DNA of 64,000 nt, taken from assembly GCF_002245695.1 (NCBI RefSeq), contig NZ_NOII01000003.1, forward strand, positions 310,001-374,000. Reading direction: 5' to 3'. This DNA comes from Fictibacillus aquaticus (GTDB lineage: Bacteria; Bacillota; Bacilli; Bacillales; Fictibacillaceae). The notes beneath the pieces were generated by a model. That model ran no database searches and was not told the origin of the DNA. It was given only the letters and a program-made list of their open reading frames with translations. The position numbers and the translations under genes are program-made. Shown piece by piece: positions 39,277 to 48,484 of the stretch (the stretch's first letter is position 1; each line of letters starts with the position of its first letter).

Positions 39277-41499
39277 TCAATCGGCTGCAGGCATTTCGTC
39301 TGTTAATGGGAGGGCGATGGTGAAGGTGCTTCCTTCGCCGACTTTGCTGTCGATCGAGATTTTACCGTTATGGTTCTCGACGATTTTGTAGCAGATCATG
39401 AGTCCGAGACCGGTGCCTTTTTCTTTTGTCGTGTAGAAAGGCTCACCAAGCGTCTTGATGCGGTCATCCTCAATGCCGCAGCCTTCGTCGGTGATGGAAG
39501 TCCAAATAAACCCGTCCTTCACATAAATGCGAACTCGAACAGTGCCGCCGTTTGGCATCGATTCAATCGCGTTTTTCAGGATATTGATAAAAACTTGCTT
39601 GATCTGGTTCTCCACACACCAGACGGATGGCAGATCTTTATCATAGTCAAAATAAATCTGGACGTTAAGAAGTATGGCCTGCGAATCAAGCAGGGAGATG
39701 ACGTGATTGATCAGCTGCTTGATGTCGGTCAGAGTAAAGTTCATTGCTTGCGGCTTGGCGAGAAGCATGAACTCTCCGACGATGCCGTTGATCCGGTCGA
39801 TCTCTGACAGCATGATGCTGTAATATTCGTTGTTCTCTTTCGCTCTGGATTGAAGCAGCTGCAAAAATCCTTTAATCGACGTGAGCGGGTTGCGAATCTC
39901 GTGCGCCACCCCGGCAGCGAGCTGACCGAGAACTGACAGCTTGTCCGATTTGCGCAGCATCTCTTCGGTTTTCTTGCGTTCAGTAAGATCGCGAGAAACA
40001 ACGACTACGCTCTCAAGCTCGTTGTTTTCTTCGTTTACCACGGGCGTCGCCTGTGATTCGAGCAAAACAAAACCGCCATTTGCGTGCTTGCCCCGTGCCT
40101 CGAATTTAACGGGAAGCTTTGTTGCAGCCATCGTACGGAACGCGATCTTTGCCTTGGCGATATCCTCGCTGTTAAACAGCATAAGACCGTTTCTTCCGAT
40201 GTAATGAGACGAATCAAAGCCAAGCAGCTGCCGTATCGATGGTGAAACATACGTGATCTTCCCTGCGGGTTCTGCAACTGCAATGAGATCCATCGTATTT
40301 TCCGCGATGATGCGGTACTTTTCTTCGCTGGCTCTCAGCGCTTTTTCCTTTTCTTTGCTTTCGGTAATATCTCTGGACATAGCAGACATCGCGATAACGT
40401 CCCCTTTGTCACCGAACACAGGGCTCAGTGACAGGCTGACGGTGATCCGCCTGCCTGTTTTATGGAGGCGGGTCGTTTCGTGGCTTTTGACGTATCCGCC
40501 TTTTTTCACGATGCTTAATAGCTGTTCTGATTCTTTTCTCATATCTTCTGGCACGATTGGCAGTATTTCAGCAGGAAAGTAACTGAGTTCCTCCGTGCTC
40601 CAGCCATATATTTCTTCGAATGCCGGATTGACCTGCGTGGTATTGTCAGCAAAGTTGATGATCGAGATGGCGTCCGTAGAATTATAGATAACGGCTTCGA
40701 GCAGTTCCTTCGTGTCGCGGAGCTCGCGTTCATAATTCTTTTTTTCCGTAATATCCTTGGCGATTCCGTACACTCCGAGCACCTGATCCATCACGATGAT
40801 CGGCGTCAGCGTTAAATTGACGAAACGCCGCTCGCCGCTTTTTACGAGTACACTGATTTCATGTGTCTGAGGGGTGCCATTGATCGCTTCTTTAAATTGC
40901 TGTTCCGCATACGCATGCCGATTTTCCGGCAATAAAGGATGAAAAGTCATGCCCAGCAGTTCATTTTGTGTGAAGCCAGTCAAACATTCGCACGCTGGAT
41001 TTACGGTTGTAAAGCGCCCGCTTAAATCGACAGAAAACAAAGCATCCATATTGTGCTCAATCAAGGAATGAAAACGCTGCTCGCTCTCAGCGAGCTGGCG
41101 TTCCATAACAACGCGCTCTGTCGTGTCCACGCAAAAACCATACACCTCCACGACCTCGTTATCCCGATAGACAGGCCCGATCGCGGCTAAAAAAGGGATG
41201 CCGTTCAACACAGACTCGTACGTAACGCTTTCTCCCTGCCATGCACGCTCGTAGCATTGCAGCTTGAACTGTGCGATTTCAGACGGGAAAATGTCTTTTA
41301 CTGATTTTCCGATCACTTGCTCTCTCGTCAGGCCGAAAGCATCGAACAGTGGTCCTTCGCTCTCGGTCATGATCATCTCGCCGTTCTCTTTCTTGAACGT
41401 AAACGTCATGCTTTTTTGTTTGGAAATGCCTCCAGCTTTATAAGGATGAAGGGTTTCCTTACTATCGGCTAACTGAGGCGGTGAGTAGGATTCTTTCAT
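39277..41499 (-). CDS. Multi-PAS sensor histidine kinase, sporulation-kinase type
   Basis: The 740-residue protein has no membrane helices. It has four PAS/PAC units (about residues 28-132, 139-256, 263-383 and 388-508). A HisKA domain follows with the phospho-acceptor in GVAHEIRNPLTSIKGFLQLL, and a HATPase domain with the N, G1 and G2 boxes (FINILKNAIESM, ITDEGCGIE, GTGLGLMICYKIV). A cytoplasmic multi-PAS kinase whose H-box is of this form is the hallmark of B. subtilis KinA and KinE, which feed Spo0F. No response regulator gene is adjacent, as usual for orphan phosphorelay kinases, and spo0F lies 16 kb away. It is inserted on the opposite strand between ywlC and mntP. Confidence 0.88.
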   Translation of the reverse strand: MKESYSPPQLADSKETLHPYKAGGISKQKSMTFTFKKENGEMIMTESEGPLFDAFGLTREQVIGKSVKDIFPSEIAQFKLQCYERAWQGESVTYESVLNGIPFLAAIGPVYRDNEVVEVYGFCVDTTERVVMERQLAESEQRFHSLIEHNMDALFSVDLSGRFTTVNPACECLTGFTQNELLGMTFHPLLPENRHAYAEQQFKEAINGTPQTHEISVLVKSGERRFVNLTLTPIIVMDQVLGVYGIAKDITEKKNYERELRDTKELLEAVIYNSTDAISIINFADNTTQVNPAFEEIYGWSTEELSYFPAEILPIVPEDMRKESEQLLSIVKKGGYVKSHETTRLHKTGRRITVSLSLSPVFGDKGDVIAMSAMSRDITESKEKEKALRASEEKYRIIAENTMDLIAVAEPAGKITYVSPSIRQLLGFDSSHYIGRNGLMLFNSEDIAKAKIAFRTMAATKLPVKFEARGKHANGGFVLLESQATPVVNEENNELESVVVVSRDLTERKKTEEMLRKSDKLSVLGQLAAGVAHEIRNPLTSIKGFLQLLQSRAKENNEYYSIMLSEIDRINGIVGEFMLLAKPQAMNFTLTDIKQLINHVISLLDSQAILLNVQIYFDYDKDLPSVWCVENQIKQVFINILKNAIESMPNGGTVRVRIYVKDGFIWTSITDEGCGIEDDRIKTLGEPFYTTKEKGTGLGLMICYKIVENHNGKISIDSKVGEGSTFTIALPLTDEMPAAD

Positions 41500-41674
41500 G
41501 ACGTTTTATAGCCTCCCTTGCAAGAGATTTAGTTAATAAACTATATACGCTAAAAGTCGTATAATCCCTTTTCTTTAACTGCTGAAAATATGCAATTGTA
41601 CTTGTACATCTTTTTCTTCTATCTCTGTGTGGACGTGCATAGGTATAAGTAGCACATGGGAGGGAGTGAAAAGG

Positions 41675-42220
41675 TTGGCTGTAATCGGTGAATGGATGAC
41701 GCTTTGGTTGATGTCTTTCGCCCTCGGCATGGACGCATTCTCCATCGGCCTTGGCATGGGGATGCTGGAACTGCGAAAAAAACAAATCCTGAAAATCGGA
41801 ATGACGATCGGGCTGTTTCATATGATCATGCCGCTGCTTGGCATGACGCTAGGCAAGCAAATATCGGTCTATTTCGGCGGTATCGCCACAATGGTCGGAG
41901 GCTTCCTGCTGCTGTTGATGGGCATGCTGATGATACGTGCTTCCTTTTCAAAAGATAAAGAGTCGTTTATTACTCCAGTCGGCATCGGCTTGCTTCTGTT
42001 CGCTCTGAGTGTCAGCCTGGACAGCTTTTCTGTAGGGCTTTCTCTCGGCATCTACGGAGCCAAAACTGCTGCGGTCATCATCATGTTCGGGTTCATGAGC
42101 ATGGTCCTCACTTGGGCAGGATTGCTCATGGGATCCAAAGTGCAGCAATGGCTCGGCTCCTACAGCGAAGCCCTCGGAGGCTGCATCCTCATGGCATTCG
42201 GCGCCAAACTGCTCTTTTAA
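41675..42220 (+). CDS. mntP: Manganese efflux pump MntP
   Basis: The protein has 181 residues from TTG 41675, eight bases after GGAGGGAG. It has six membrane helices. The conserved [16 protein letters not shown] in helix 1 and [14 protein letters not shown] in helix 4 carry the two aspartates that bind the metal. It exports Mn(II) across the membrane. The position matches B. subtilis ywlD. No yybP-ykoY type manganese riboswitch is visible in the short upstream gap. A hairpin with inverted ACCGCCC/GGGCGGT follows. Confidence 0.88.
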   Translation: MAVIGEWMTLWLMSFALGMDAFSIGLGMGMLELRKKQILKIGMTIGLFHMIMPLLGMTLGKQISVYFGGIATMVGGFLLLLMGMLMIRASFSKDKESFITPVGIGLLLFALSVSLDSFSVGLSLGIYGAKTAAVIIMFGFMSMVLTWAGLLMGSKVQQWLGSYSEALGGCILMAFGAKLLF

Positions 42221-42236
42221 TTATTGGTTAATTGTT

Positions 42237-42250
42237 GGGGGTACGGTACC
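42237..42250. repeat. GGTAC half-site P10
   Basis: GGGGGTACGGTACC 16 bases after the mntP stop, lacking a second arm. It precedes the mntP terminator and the tandem array at 42331-42430. Confidence 0.65.
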
Positions 42251-42255
42251 TTTTA

Positions 42256-42309
42256 GGACCGCCCGGGTGTGCCGCACGAGATAAGCAAGCGGGCGTCTGG
42301 GCGGTTTTT
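42256..42309 (+). terminator. Probable mntP terminator
   Basis: GGACCGCCC pairs with GGGCGGTT and is followed by T5; inner bases GCCGC and GCGGGC also pair. Confidence 0.65.
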
Positions 42310-42330
42310 GACTCTTATTTGTGCTCATAA

Positions 42331-42430
42331 CAGGAAAAGTGCATTTTTTACCCGTGAATTTTGATTTTTGCCCGCAAATTCCGATTTTTACCCGTAATTC
42401 TAGTTTTTTGCCCGTAAACACGAAAATCGT
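42331..42430. repeat. Degenerate 20-bp tandem array, CCCGTAAATT type
   Basis: Clear units start at 42351, 42371, 42391 and 42411, exactly 20 bases apart (for example CCCGCAAATTCCGATTTTTA). A decayed unit occupies 42331-42350. It lies between the mntP terminator and ywlE, in a 345-base gap. Confidence 0.8.
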
Positions 42431-42565
42431 ACACTCACGGCAGCTTTTGTCGCACAATCTGTTCATCCCAAATTTCTAGTTTTATGCTAGAGTGATAATC
42501 ATAGAGGCACGGCTTTTATGTGTGCCCTTTTTTGGGAAAACTAGAGTAAGAGGTGACAGACGATC

Positions 42566-43171
42566 ATGAACGTTTTGTTTGTGTGCACAGGAAATACATG
42601 CCGCAGTCCAATGGCAGAGGCTTTATTGAGAAATATGGGCAAAGGGCGGTTTGAGGTAAGGTCAGCTGGCGTTTTTTCAATGCCGGGTGCTCCGATCAGC
42701 CTGCATGCTGCAAAAGCGCTTGAGGAGCAGAGTGTGAGCCACTCCCACGCATCACAGGGGATGTCGGAGCAGCTGGCGGACTGGGCAGATGTTATTTTAA
42801 CAATGACAGAGAATCATAAGTTTGCGATTATCCAGCAATGGCCGGAAGCGGTGGAAAAGACGTATACACTAAAAGAATTCGTGCTTGATGATGAGGAGCG
42901 GAAGGCGTTCGAGCAGCAGTATAAACTCATTGCCGAGATCGAAACACTGAAATCTTCCTTTCTAGCAGGCGGAGAAGCGCCTTCAGAAGAGCGGCAGGCA
43001 CAGTTCAGCCAGGCGGTAGAGCCTCTTGTTAAAAAACTGCAGGAGCTTGAAAAGTCTGCGCCAAACCTGGATATTACGGATCCGTACGGCGGTTCGCTTG
43101 ATTTATATAAAAAAACGCGGGACGAACTCGCTCAGTTGCTTGAAAAATTTATAAAAAAGTACGATAACTAA
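42566..43171 (+). CDS. ywlE: Protein-arginine phosphatase YwlE, with extra coiled insert
   Basis: This 201-residue low-molecular-weight phosphatase has the loop C7-T-G-N-T11-C-R13-S; the threonine at position 11 is the residue known to favour phosphoarginine in YwlE. The general acid is D172 in TDPYGGS. YwlE removes arginine marks made by McsB and so opposes ClpCP degradation and CtsR inactivation. B. subtilis YwlE has about 150 residues. Here about 50 extra residues (roughly 108-165, rich in E, K and Q and probably helical) lie between TLKEFV and the acid loop. The start ATG follows AAGAGGTGAC. Confidence 0.93.
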   Translation: MNVLFVCTGNTCRSPMAEALLRNMGKGRFEVRSAGVFSMPGAPISLHAAKALEEQSVSHSHASQGMSEQLADWADVILTMTENHKFAIIQQWPEAVEKTYTLKEFVLDDEERKAFEQQYKLIAEIETLKSSFLAGGEAPSEERQAQFSQAVEPLVKKLQELEKSAPNLDITDPYGGSLDLYKKTRDELAQLLEKFIKKYDN

Positions 43172-43224
43172 AGTAATAAAACATTGTACAATATTCGTAA
43201 CAACAGATAAGGGAGCAGATGCAG

Positions 43225-43665
43225 ATGAAAATTGTAATAGGATCGGATCATGCAGGCGTTCAGCTGCGAAAAGATATCGCGGCAATGCTGGAGGAAATGG
43301 GGCATGAAGTGGCAGATATGGGCTGTGAGTGCGACGTTTCGGTCGATTATCCAGATTATGCGATTCCTGTGGCATCACAGGTCGCAAACGGTGAAGCTGA
43401 CCGCGGCATCCTTATTTGCGGGACGGGCATCGGCATGAGCATCGCGGCAAACAAAGTAAAAGGAATCCGCTGTGCGCTTGTACATGACCTTTTCAGCGCG
43501 AAGGCAACGCGCCAGCATAACGATTCAAACGTGCTGGCGATGGGCGAGCGTGTGATTGGTCCAGGCCTCGCGATGGAAATAGCGAAGGTTTGGGTGGAGA
43601 CAGAGTATGAAGGCGGACGCCATGCACGCCGCGTAGATAAAATCACGGAATACGAAGGCAGATAA
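43225..43665 (+). CDS. rpiB: Ribose-5-phosphate isomerase B
   Basis: The protein has 146 residues from ATG 43225, nine bases after GGGAG; an ATG at 43219 is only three bases away from it. It has GSDHAGVQLRKDI, the active cysteine in GILICGTGIGMSIAANK and the DNSNVLAMGERVIG-type segment (HNDSNVLAMGERVIG). It interconverts ribose-5-phosphate and ribulose-5-phosphate. The position matches B. subtilis ywlF. Confidence 0.94.
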   Translation: MKIVIGSDHAGVQLRKDIAAMLEEMGHEVADMGCECDVSVDYPDYAIPVASQVANGEADRGILICGTGIGMSIAANKVKGIRCALVHDLFSAKATRQHNDSNVLAMGERVIGPGLAMEIAKVWVETEYEGGRHARRVDKITEYEGR

Positions 43666-43687
43666 ACGAAAGGACGAATAAGGAACG

Positions 43688-44260
43688 ATGAGCGAAGAGC
43701 TTCAGCAAATTCAACGTCAGGTACTGCAGGCACTGCGGGACCTCCAAAAACAGGCGAGCTTACGGAGCGGTCAGCTCCTGGTTGTAGGAGCGAGTACGAG
43801 CGAAGTGATGGGGGAAAAGATCGGCACTTCAGGCACGATGGAAACGGCAAGCACACTTTATAACGGGATAAAAGAATTTCAGCATGAAACGGGAGTGATG
43901 CTCGCTTTTCAATGCTGCGAGCATTTAAACCGGGCGCTTGTCATGGAGCGTGCTGACGCTGAGAAAAAGGGCTACGAAGAAGTGCGCGTCGTGCCTGCAC
44001 GCAGTGCGGGCGGTGCGCTGGCTACCCATGCTTACCATCATTTTGACGAGCCGGTTGTTGTCGAATACATTAAAGCTGATGCAGGCATTGATATTGGAGA
44101 CACGTTTATTGGAATGCACTTGAAGCATGTTGCTGTTCCTGTCCGAAGTGAAATCAAGCAAGTTGGAGAAGCGCATGTTACTTTGGCCAAAACAAGGCCG
44201 AAGCTGATCGGCGGCGAACGGGCCGTCTATCCTTCGAAGGAAGACATCCGCTGCTTTTAA
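43688..44260 (+). CDS. ywlG: TIGR01440/UPF0340 family protein YwlG
   Basis: The 190-residue protein matches YwlG in length and locus, between rpiB and glyA. Recognisable segments are [33 protein letters not shown] and [16 protein letters not shown]. The structure of relatives is an aminoglycoside-3-N-acetyltransferase-like alpha/beta fold, but no activity is established. It begins 22 bases after rpiB. Confidence 0.9.
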   Translation: MSEELQQIQRQVLQALRDLQKQASLRSGQLLVVGASTSEVMGEKIGTSGTMETASTLYNGIKEFQHETGVMLAFQCCEHLNRALVMERADAEKKGYEEVRVVPARSAGGALATHAYHHFDEPVVVEYIKADAGIDIGDTFIGMHLKHVAVPVRSEIKQVGEAHVTLAKTRPKLIGGERAVYPSKEDIRCF

Positions 44261-44276
44261 TAACTAGCCGGAATAG

Positions 44277-44295
44277 CCGGGGTACGGTACCCCGG
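44277..44295. repeat. GGTAC palindrome P11
   Basis: CCGGGGTACGGTACCCCGG is a compact, nearly self-complementary 19-base core, 16 bases after the ywlG stop. Confidence 0.75.
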
Positions 44296-44302
44296 AAATA
44301 GT

Positions 44303-44335
44303 GAAACCTCCTGTCGCCTAATGACAGGAGGTTTC
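44303..44335. terminator. Hairpin terminator after ywlG
   Basis: GAAACCTCCTGTC pairs with GACAGGAGGTTTC around GCCTAAT. The stem is perfect over 13 base pairs; the T tail is short. Confidence 0.75.
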
Positions 44336-44413
44336 TTGTGTATTGGGAAGTCTCATAGTACTCAGCAAAATTCCCCCGTTAACTTTTAATATTAACCTTT
44401 TCAAGGATTACAA

Positions 44414-44457
44414 GAGTACGAACGATTATTAAAGAATTTTCAAAATTAATCGGAAAT
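44414..44457 (+). promoter_or_regulatory. Candidate PurR box pair upstream of glyA
   Basis: GAGTACGAACGAT (44414-44426) and, on the other strand, ATTTCCGATTAAT (44445-44457) resemble the PurBox AWWWCCGAACWWT as an inverted pair, 18 bases apart. The match is imperfect (about 9 and 11 of 13). B. subtilis glyA is a PurR target. Confidence 0.5.
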
Positions 44458-44545
44458 AGTAGAATAGTGGGGAAGAACAGAAACAGAAGTAATGTTACAA
44501 TACAAAAGTGATGAAAAAACATATTGTACTTAAGGGGGAGCTAAG

Positions 44546-45781
44546 ATGGAACAGCTAAGAAGCCAGGATCAGGAAGTATTTGCAGCCATTCAGGACGAGC
44601 TTAAGCGCCAGCGCACGAAGATAGAGCTTATCGCATCTGAAAACTTTGTCAGTGAGGCGGTTATGCAGGCGCAAGGGTCTGTGCTGACGAACAAGTACGC
44701 AGAAGGTTATCCGGGACGCCGCTATTACGGCGGCTGTGAGCATGTGGACGTAGTCGAGGACCTTGCACGCGACCGCGCGAAGAAAATCTTCGGTGCTGAC
44801 CATGCAAACGTGCAGCCGCATTCCGGTGCACAAGCAAACATGGCAGTTTATTTTACTATTTTAGAGCAGGGCGATACGGTGCTCGGCATGAACCTGTCTC
44901 ACGGCGGCCATCTGACTCACGGCAGCCACGTGAACTTCTCAGGCATTCAGTACAATTTTGTTGAGTACGGTGTAGACAAAGAAACACAGCGGATCGATTA
45001 TGAAGACGTGCGACAGAAAGCACTTGAGCACAAGCCGAAGCTGATCGTAGCAGGGGCGAGTGCATATCCGCGTGCGATCGATTTTAAAAAGTTCCGTGAG
45101 ATCGCGGATGAAGTGGAAGCATACTTGATGGTCGATATGGCGCATATCGCAGGTCTTGTTGCAGCTGGATTGCACGAGAACCCAGTGCCTTACGCAGATT
45201 TCGTGACAACGACGACACACAAGACACTTCGCGGACCTCGCGGCGGTATGATTCTTTGCAAAGAAGAATACGCGAAAAAGATCGACAAATCCATCTTCCC
45301 AGGGATCCAGGGCGGACCGCTCATGCACGTGATCGCGGCCAAAGCGGTAGCGTTCGGCGAAGCCCTCACAGACGAGTTCCGTGACTATGCGCAGCAGATC
45401 GTCGATAATGCGGCTCGTTTAGCCGAATCTCTGCAAAAAGAAGGATTGACGATCGTTTCCGGCGGTACAGACAACCACCTTCTTCTTCTTGATGTGAGCC
45501 AGCTGGCACTAACAGGAAAAGTGGCAGAAAAAGCGCTCGATGATATCGGGATCACGACGAACAAAAACACGATTCCATTCGATACGGAAAGCCCGTTCGT
45601 TACAAGCGGTATCCGCATCGGAACTGCGGCTGTCACTTCCCGCGGCTTCGGCTTAGAGGACATGGACGAGATCGCTTCGATCATTGGACTCGTGCTGAAA
45701 AACATCGAAGACGAAGAAAAGCTGAAGGAAGCAGCTGTACGAGTAGAAAAGCTCGCAGGCAAGTTCAAGCTTTACGAATAA
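44546..45781 (+). CDS. glyA: Serine hydroxymethyltransferase
   Basis: At 411 residues this pyridoxal-phosphate enzyme is of normal length. It has [28 protein letters not shown], the cofactor lysine in [13 protein letters not shown] and the DMAHIAGL segment. It converts serine and tetrahydrofolate to glycine and methylene-tetrahydrofolate. The start ATG follows AAGGGGGAG. A PurBox-like pair about 90-130 bases upstream suggests purine control. A strong terminator follows. Confidence 0.97.
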   Translation: MEQLRSQDQEVFAAIQDELKRQRTKIELIASENFVSEAVMQAQGSVLTNKYAEGYPGRRYYGGCEHVDVVEDLARDRAKKIFGADHANVQPHSGAQANMAVYFTILEQGDTVLGMNLSHGGHLTHGSHVNFSGIQYNFVEYGVDKETQRIDYEDVRQKALEHKPKLIVAGASAYPRAIDFKKFREIADEVEAYLMVDMAHIAGLVAAGLHENPVPYADFVTTTTHKTLRGPRGGMILCKEEYAKKIDKSIFPGIQGGPLMHVIAAKAVAFGEALTDEFRDYAQQIVDNAARLAESLQKEGLTIVSGGTDNHLLLLDVSQLALTGKVAEKALDDIGITTNKNTIPFDTESPFVTSGIRIGTAAVTSRGFGLEDMDEIASIIGLVLKNIEDEEKLKEAAVRVEKLAGKFKLYE

Positions 45782-45791
45782 GAATGTTGAT

Positions 45792-45822
45792 AACGCCCTC
45801 TTTTGCCAGAGGGCGTTTTTTT
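45792..45822 (+). terminator. glyA terminator
   Basis: AACGCCCTC, TTTTGCCA loop, GAGGGCGTT and T7. Confidence 0.95.
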
Positions 45823-45887
45823 ACTTTTTGAACGTTTTACTTTAAAATAGTGAGTAAAATCAGTTACATAATGTTACGAGGTGGATT

Positions 45888-46598
45888 ATGGCGAATAAAA
45901 AGAAATACACCAAAAAGCCAGCGCAGAAAAAAAGCTCAAACGGCTGGATTTTCTTGGCGGTCGGAATTGTTGCGGCGCTTGCGGCGATCCTTATTTTTTC
46001 TGGGGCTTTCGAAGGTAAAAAGGATACAGCAGAAAATGACATCGACTACAGCGGACAGCCGTTTTTAGGTGACGAGAACGCACCTGTTGAGATGATCGAG
46101 TTCGGCGATTACAAGTGTCCAGCATGCAAAAACTTTAACGAACAGCTATTTCCGGTCATCGAAAAGGAACTGATCGATACAGGCAAAGTGAAGTTTTATT
46201 TCATGAACTACGCGTTTATCAACGTTGATTCTGAACGTTCGGCAAAATTTGCTGAGGCAGTGTACAAAGAACTCGGCAGCGAAACGTTCTGGAAGTTCCA
46301 CCATAAGCTTTACGAAGAACAGCCGGCAGATCATGGAGCTGAAAAGCAGGATATTTTTACAGAGGACAAGCTGACAAGCATCCTGGCAGGAGTTTCGTCC
46401 GAGAGTGATGCCGAAAAAGTAAAGGCGGCATACACAAAGGACGCAGCAGATAAGGCTTTTGAAACGGACAAGGATCTCGTGAGCGAGCTCGGCGTCAAAA
46501 GCACCCCGACTCTTTTCGTGGATGGCGAGGAGTTTACTGGAAAGTCGCTTGATGATCTGAAAAAGATGGTAGAAGACGCGGCCAAGGAGAAGAAGTAA
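45888..46598 (+). CDS. bdbD: DsbA-like thiol-disulfide oxidoreductase BdbD
   Basis: The 236-residue protein has a lysine-rich cytoplasmic start, one membrane anchor (about residues 19-40) and an external thioredoxin-fold domain with the redox pair C77-P-A-C80. The cis-proline loop is in SELGVKSTPTLFVDG. It forms disulfides in exported proteins and is reoxidised by BdbC, encoded by the overlapping next gene. The start ATG follows ACGAGGTGG. Confidence 0.92.
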   Translation: MANKKKYTKKPAQKKSSNGWIFLAVGIVAALAAILIFSGAFEGKKDTAENDIDYSGQPFLGDENAPVEMIEFGDYKCPACKNFNEQLFPVIEKELIDTGKVKFYFMNYAFINVDSERSAKFAEAVYKELGSETFWKFHHKLYEEQPADHGAEKQDIFTEDKLTSILAGVSSESDAEKVKAAYTKDAADKAFETDKDLVSELGVKSTPTLFVDGEEFTGKSLDDLKKMVEDAAKEKK

Positions 46599-46999
46599 TG
46601 AACAAGCCGTTATTCGCGGCGTGGCTGGCGGCGATTGCCGCCACGCTCGGAAGCCTCTATTTCAGCGAGGTAAAGCAGTTCGTCCCGTGCAATTTATGCT
46701 GGTACCAGCGGATCCTCATGTACCCGCTCGCCATCTGGCTCGGCATCGCGGCATACCGCAATGACCGGAGCATCACCACATACGTGCTGCCGGTCTCGGT
46801 AATTGGCATGCTCCTGTCCGGCTATCATTATGCACTGCAGAAAGTACCGGCGATGAAAGGCTTCGAGATCTGCACTTCCGGAATCCCATGCTCGGGTCAG
46901 TACATCAACTATGCAGGTTTTATCACGATACCTTTTTTGGCTCTCGTTGGTTTTACAGTGATCACGGTGTGCATGATTCTAGCTCGCAGGCACGATTAA
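46598..46999 (+). CDS. bdbC: DsbB-like quinone:thiol oxidoreductase BdbC
   Basis: The 133-residue protein has four membrane helices and the two external cysteine pairs expected of DsbB: C31-N-L-C34 in [11 protein letters not shown] and C92/C98 in [10 protein letters not shown]. It passes electrons from BdbD to menaquinone. Its start ATG overlaps the bdbD stop (TAATG), indicating coupled expression. A terminator and then repeat copy 6 follow. Confidence 0.92.
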   Translation: MNKPLFAAWLAAIAATLGSLYFSEVKQFVPCNLCWYQRILMYPLAIWLGIAAYRNDRSITTYVLPVSVIGMLLSGYHYALQKVPAMKGFEICTSGIPCSGQYINYAGFITIPFLALVGFTVITVCMILARRHD

Positions 47000-47011
47000 T
47001 AGTTCATAAGG

Positions 47012-47039
47012 AAAACTCAGCTTACGGGCTGAGTTTTTT
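47012..47039 (+). terminator. bdbDC terminator
   Basis: AAAACTCAGC, TTACGG loop, GCTGAGTTTTTT. Confidence 0.9.
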
Positions 47040-47118
47040 GATTTTGATTCACGTTCAATTGCTCTGGCTGAAGCTTTTATCACATTCGCTTGATCATCTT
47101 GAATCCATCATTGAAAAA

Positions 47119-47246
47119 GTTGATCGGAGTGTAAGGTGCCGACTCCAGCGGGACGAGTGGGACAGGTGAGACCCTTTAGGGCGCGAAGCGGCAAAGGGGC
47201 TCACCGCCCGCCCCGCGGAAAGCGTGCGCCTGAAACGGAGATCAAC
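47119..47246 (+). repeat. Interspersed palindromic repeat, copy 6 (short form)
   Basis: It starts GTTGATCGGAGTGTAAGG and ends CGGAGATCAAC. The upstream flank CAATTGCTCTGGCTGAAGC...CTTGAATCCATCATTGAAAAA is shared with copies 2 and 8, so the mobile unit probably extends about 70 bases further 5'. It occupies the middle of the 411-base gap before upp. Confidence 0.9.
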
Positions 47247-47335
47247 CACTCCTCTGAATTCTTTAAAAAAAATGCCTTTTAACAAAACGACTTTAGGTAA
47301 AACGCCTACTTTATTCTGGTAATTGTCTAAAGTGG

Positions 47336-47364
47336 TTGCGGCTTGAATCGTTTTTCTGTAAAAT
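47336..47364 (+). promoter_or_regulatory. upp promoter
   Basis: TTGCGG (47336-47341), a 17-base spacer and TAAAAT (47359-47364), about 55 bases before the upp start. Confidence 0.7.
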
Positions 47365-47419
47365 GCTAGAGATGCTTGAATTGAACGACAAAGATTTTAC
47401 ATAAAAAGGAGTGCTGACA

Positions 47420-48049
47420 ATGGGAAAAGTGCATGTATTGGATCACCCGCTTATCCAGCATAAGCTGACACACATCCGTGATGAGAAGACGGGTACGAAG
47501 GAGTTCCGCGAGCTAGTGGACGAGGTTGCTGGATTGATGGCGTTTGAGATCACACGTGACCTTCCGCTTGAGGAAGTACTAGTGAAAACACCTGTAGCAG
47601 AAGCGAAAATGAACGTAATCGCAGGGAAGAAGCTTGGCCTTGTACCAATCCTTCGTGCTGGCCTTGGAATGGTGGACGGCATCCTTAAAATGGTTCCTGC
47701 AGCGAAAGTAGGACACGTCGGCCTATACCGCGACCCAGAAACTTTAACACCTGTGGAATATTACGTGAAGCTTCCATCTGACGTAGAAGAGCGCGACTTT
47801 ATCGTTATCGACCCGATGCTGGCAACTGGCGGATCAGCTGCAGCAGCGATTGACTCGATCAAAAACCGCGGCGCAAAAAACATTAAACTTATGTGCTTAG
47901 TAGCTGCTCCAGAAGGTGTTAAAGTCATCCAGGACGAGCACCCGGACGTGGACATCTACCTTGCAGCACTTGACGAAAAGCTGAACGACCACGGATACAT
48001 CGTGCCAGGACTTGGCGATGCTGGCGACAGACTGTACGGAACAAAATAA
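47420..48049 (+). CDS. upp: Uracil phosphoribosyltransferase
   Basis: The protein has 209 residues from ATG 47420 ([16 protein letters not shown]), after AAAGGAG; a GTG at 47411 lies inside that site. It has the type I PRPP loop [16 protein letters not shown] and [11 protein letters not shown] for uracil binding. It salvages uracil to UMP. Its place between glyA and the atp operon matches B. subtilis. A strong terminator follows. Confidence 0.97.
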   Translation: MGKVHVLDHPLIQHKLTHIRDEKTGTKEFRELVDEVAGLMAFEITRDLPLEEVLVKTPVAEAKMNVIAGKKLGLVPILRAGLGMVDGILKMVPAAKVGHVGLYRDPETLTPVEYYVKLPSDVEERDFIVIDPMLATGGSAAAAIDSIKNRGAKNIKLMCLVAAPEGVKVIQDEHPDVDIYLAALDEKLNDHGYIVPGLGDAGDRLYGTK

Positions 48050-48060
48050 ATGGATAATAT

Positions 48061-48106
48061 AAAAACCGGTTCGCAGCCAATTTTATGGCTGCGAACCGGT
48101 TTTTCT
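48061..48106 (+). terminator. upp terminator
   Basis: AAAAACCGGTTCGCAGCCA pairs with TGGCTGCGAACCGGTTTTT around ATTTTA, a perfect 19-bp stem. Confidence 0.93.
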
Positions 48107-48250
48107 TATTTGGCATGCTTGAGTTCATTTTCATCAAGAAAGTTTGTCTAAAATAGCTTAAACATGAAGTCAACTTAGCACATTGAAGTGTTCTTGGCTT
48201 GTTATGAGCTAGAAAACAGTGCCAGAGAGTCATCTTTTCTGATAAAATTC

Positions 48251-48387
48251 AAGCCGCCGATAACATATGTGCCATTTTCATCTGTTATGTGCCAAATTTG
48301 ATACTTATATGCCATTTTCATCTGTTATGTGCCGTTTTCATAGGATTTGTGCCATTCGACATAATTCGCCATTTCTATAGGACAACT
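48251..48387. repeat. Degenerate 20-bp tandem array, GCCATTTTCATC type
   Basis: Units start at 48271, 48291, 48311, 48331 and 48351, exactly 20 bases apart, then 48368; a decayed unit precedes at 48251. The first and third clear units are identical (GCCATTTTCATCTGTTATGT). It lies in the 435-base gap between upp and a convergent lipoprotein gene, just before palindrome P12. Confidence 0.82.
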
Positions 48388-48399
48388 AGGCTAATTAGA

Positions 48400-48438
48400 T
48401 TTCTGGGGTACGGTACTTTTGGTACCGTACCCCAGAAA
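48400..48438. repeat. GGTAC palindrome P12
   Basis: TTTCTGGGGTACGGTAC pairs perfectly with GTACCGTACCCCAGAAA around a five-base loop. Confidence 0.88.
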
Positions 48439-48484
48439 TTCCAGAAAGTTTCCCGCAATAAGCCCGTCCATAATTCCCGAATGC

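Noticed and set aside
41520-41674. Manganese riboswitch (yybP-ykoY) before mntP
   Set aside because: The gap is short and I cannot find the conserved paired elements or a terminator.
42331-42430. CRISPR array at the 20-bp tandem repeats (also 12503-12666 and 48251-48387)
   Set aside because: Units are directly adjacent with no spacers, are degenerate, and no cas genes are present.
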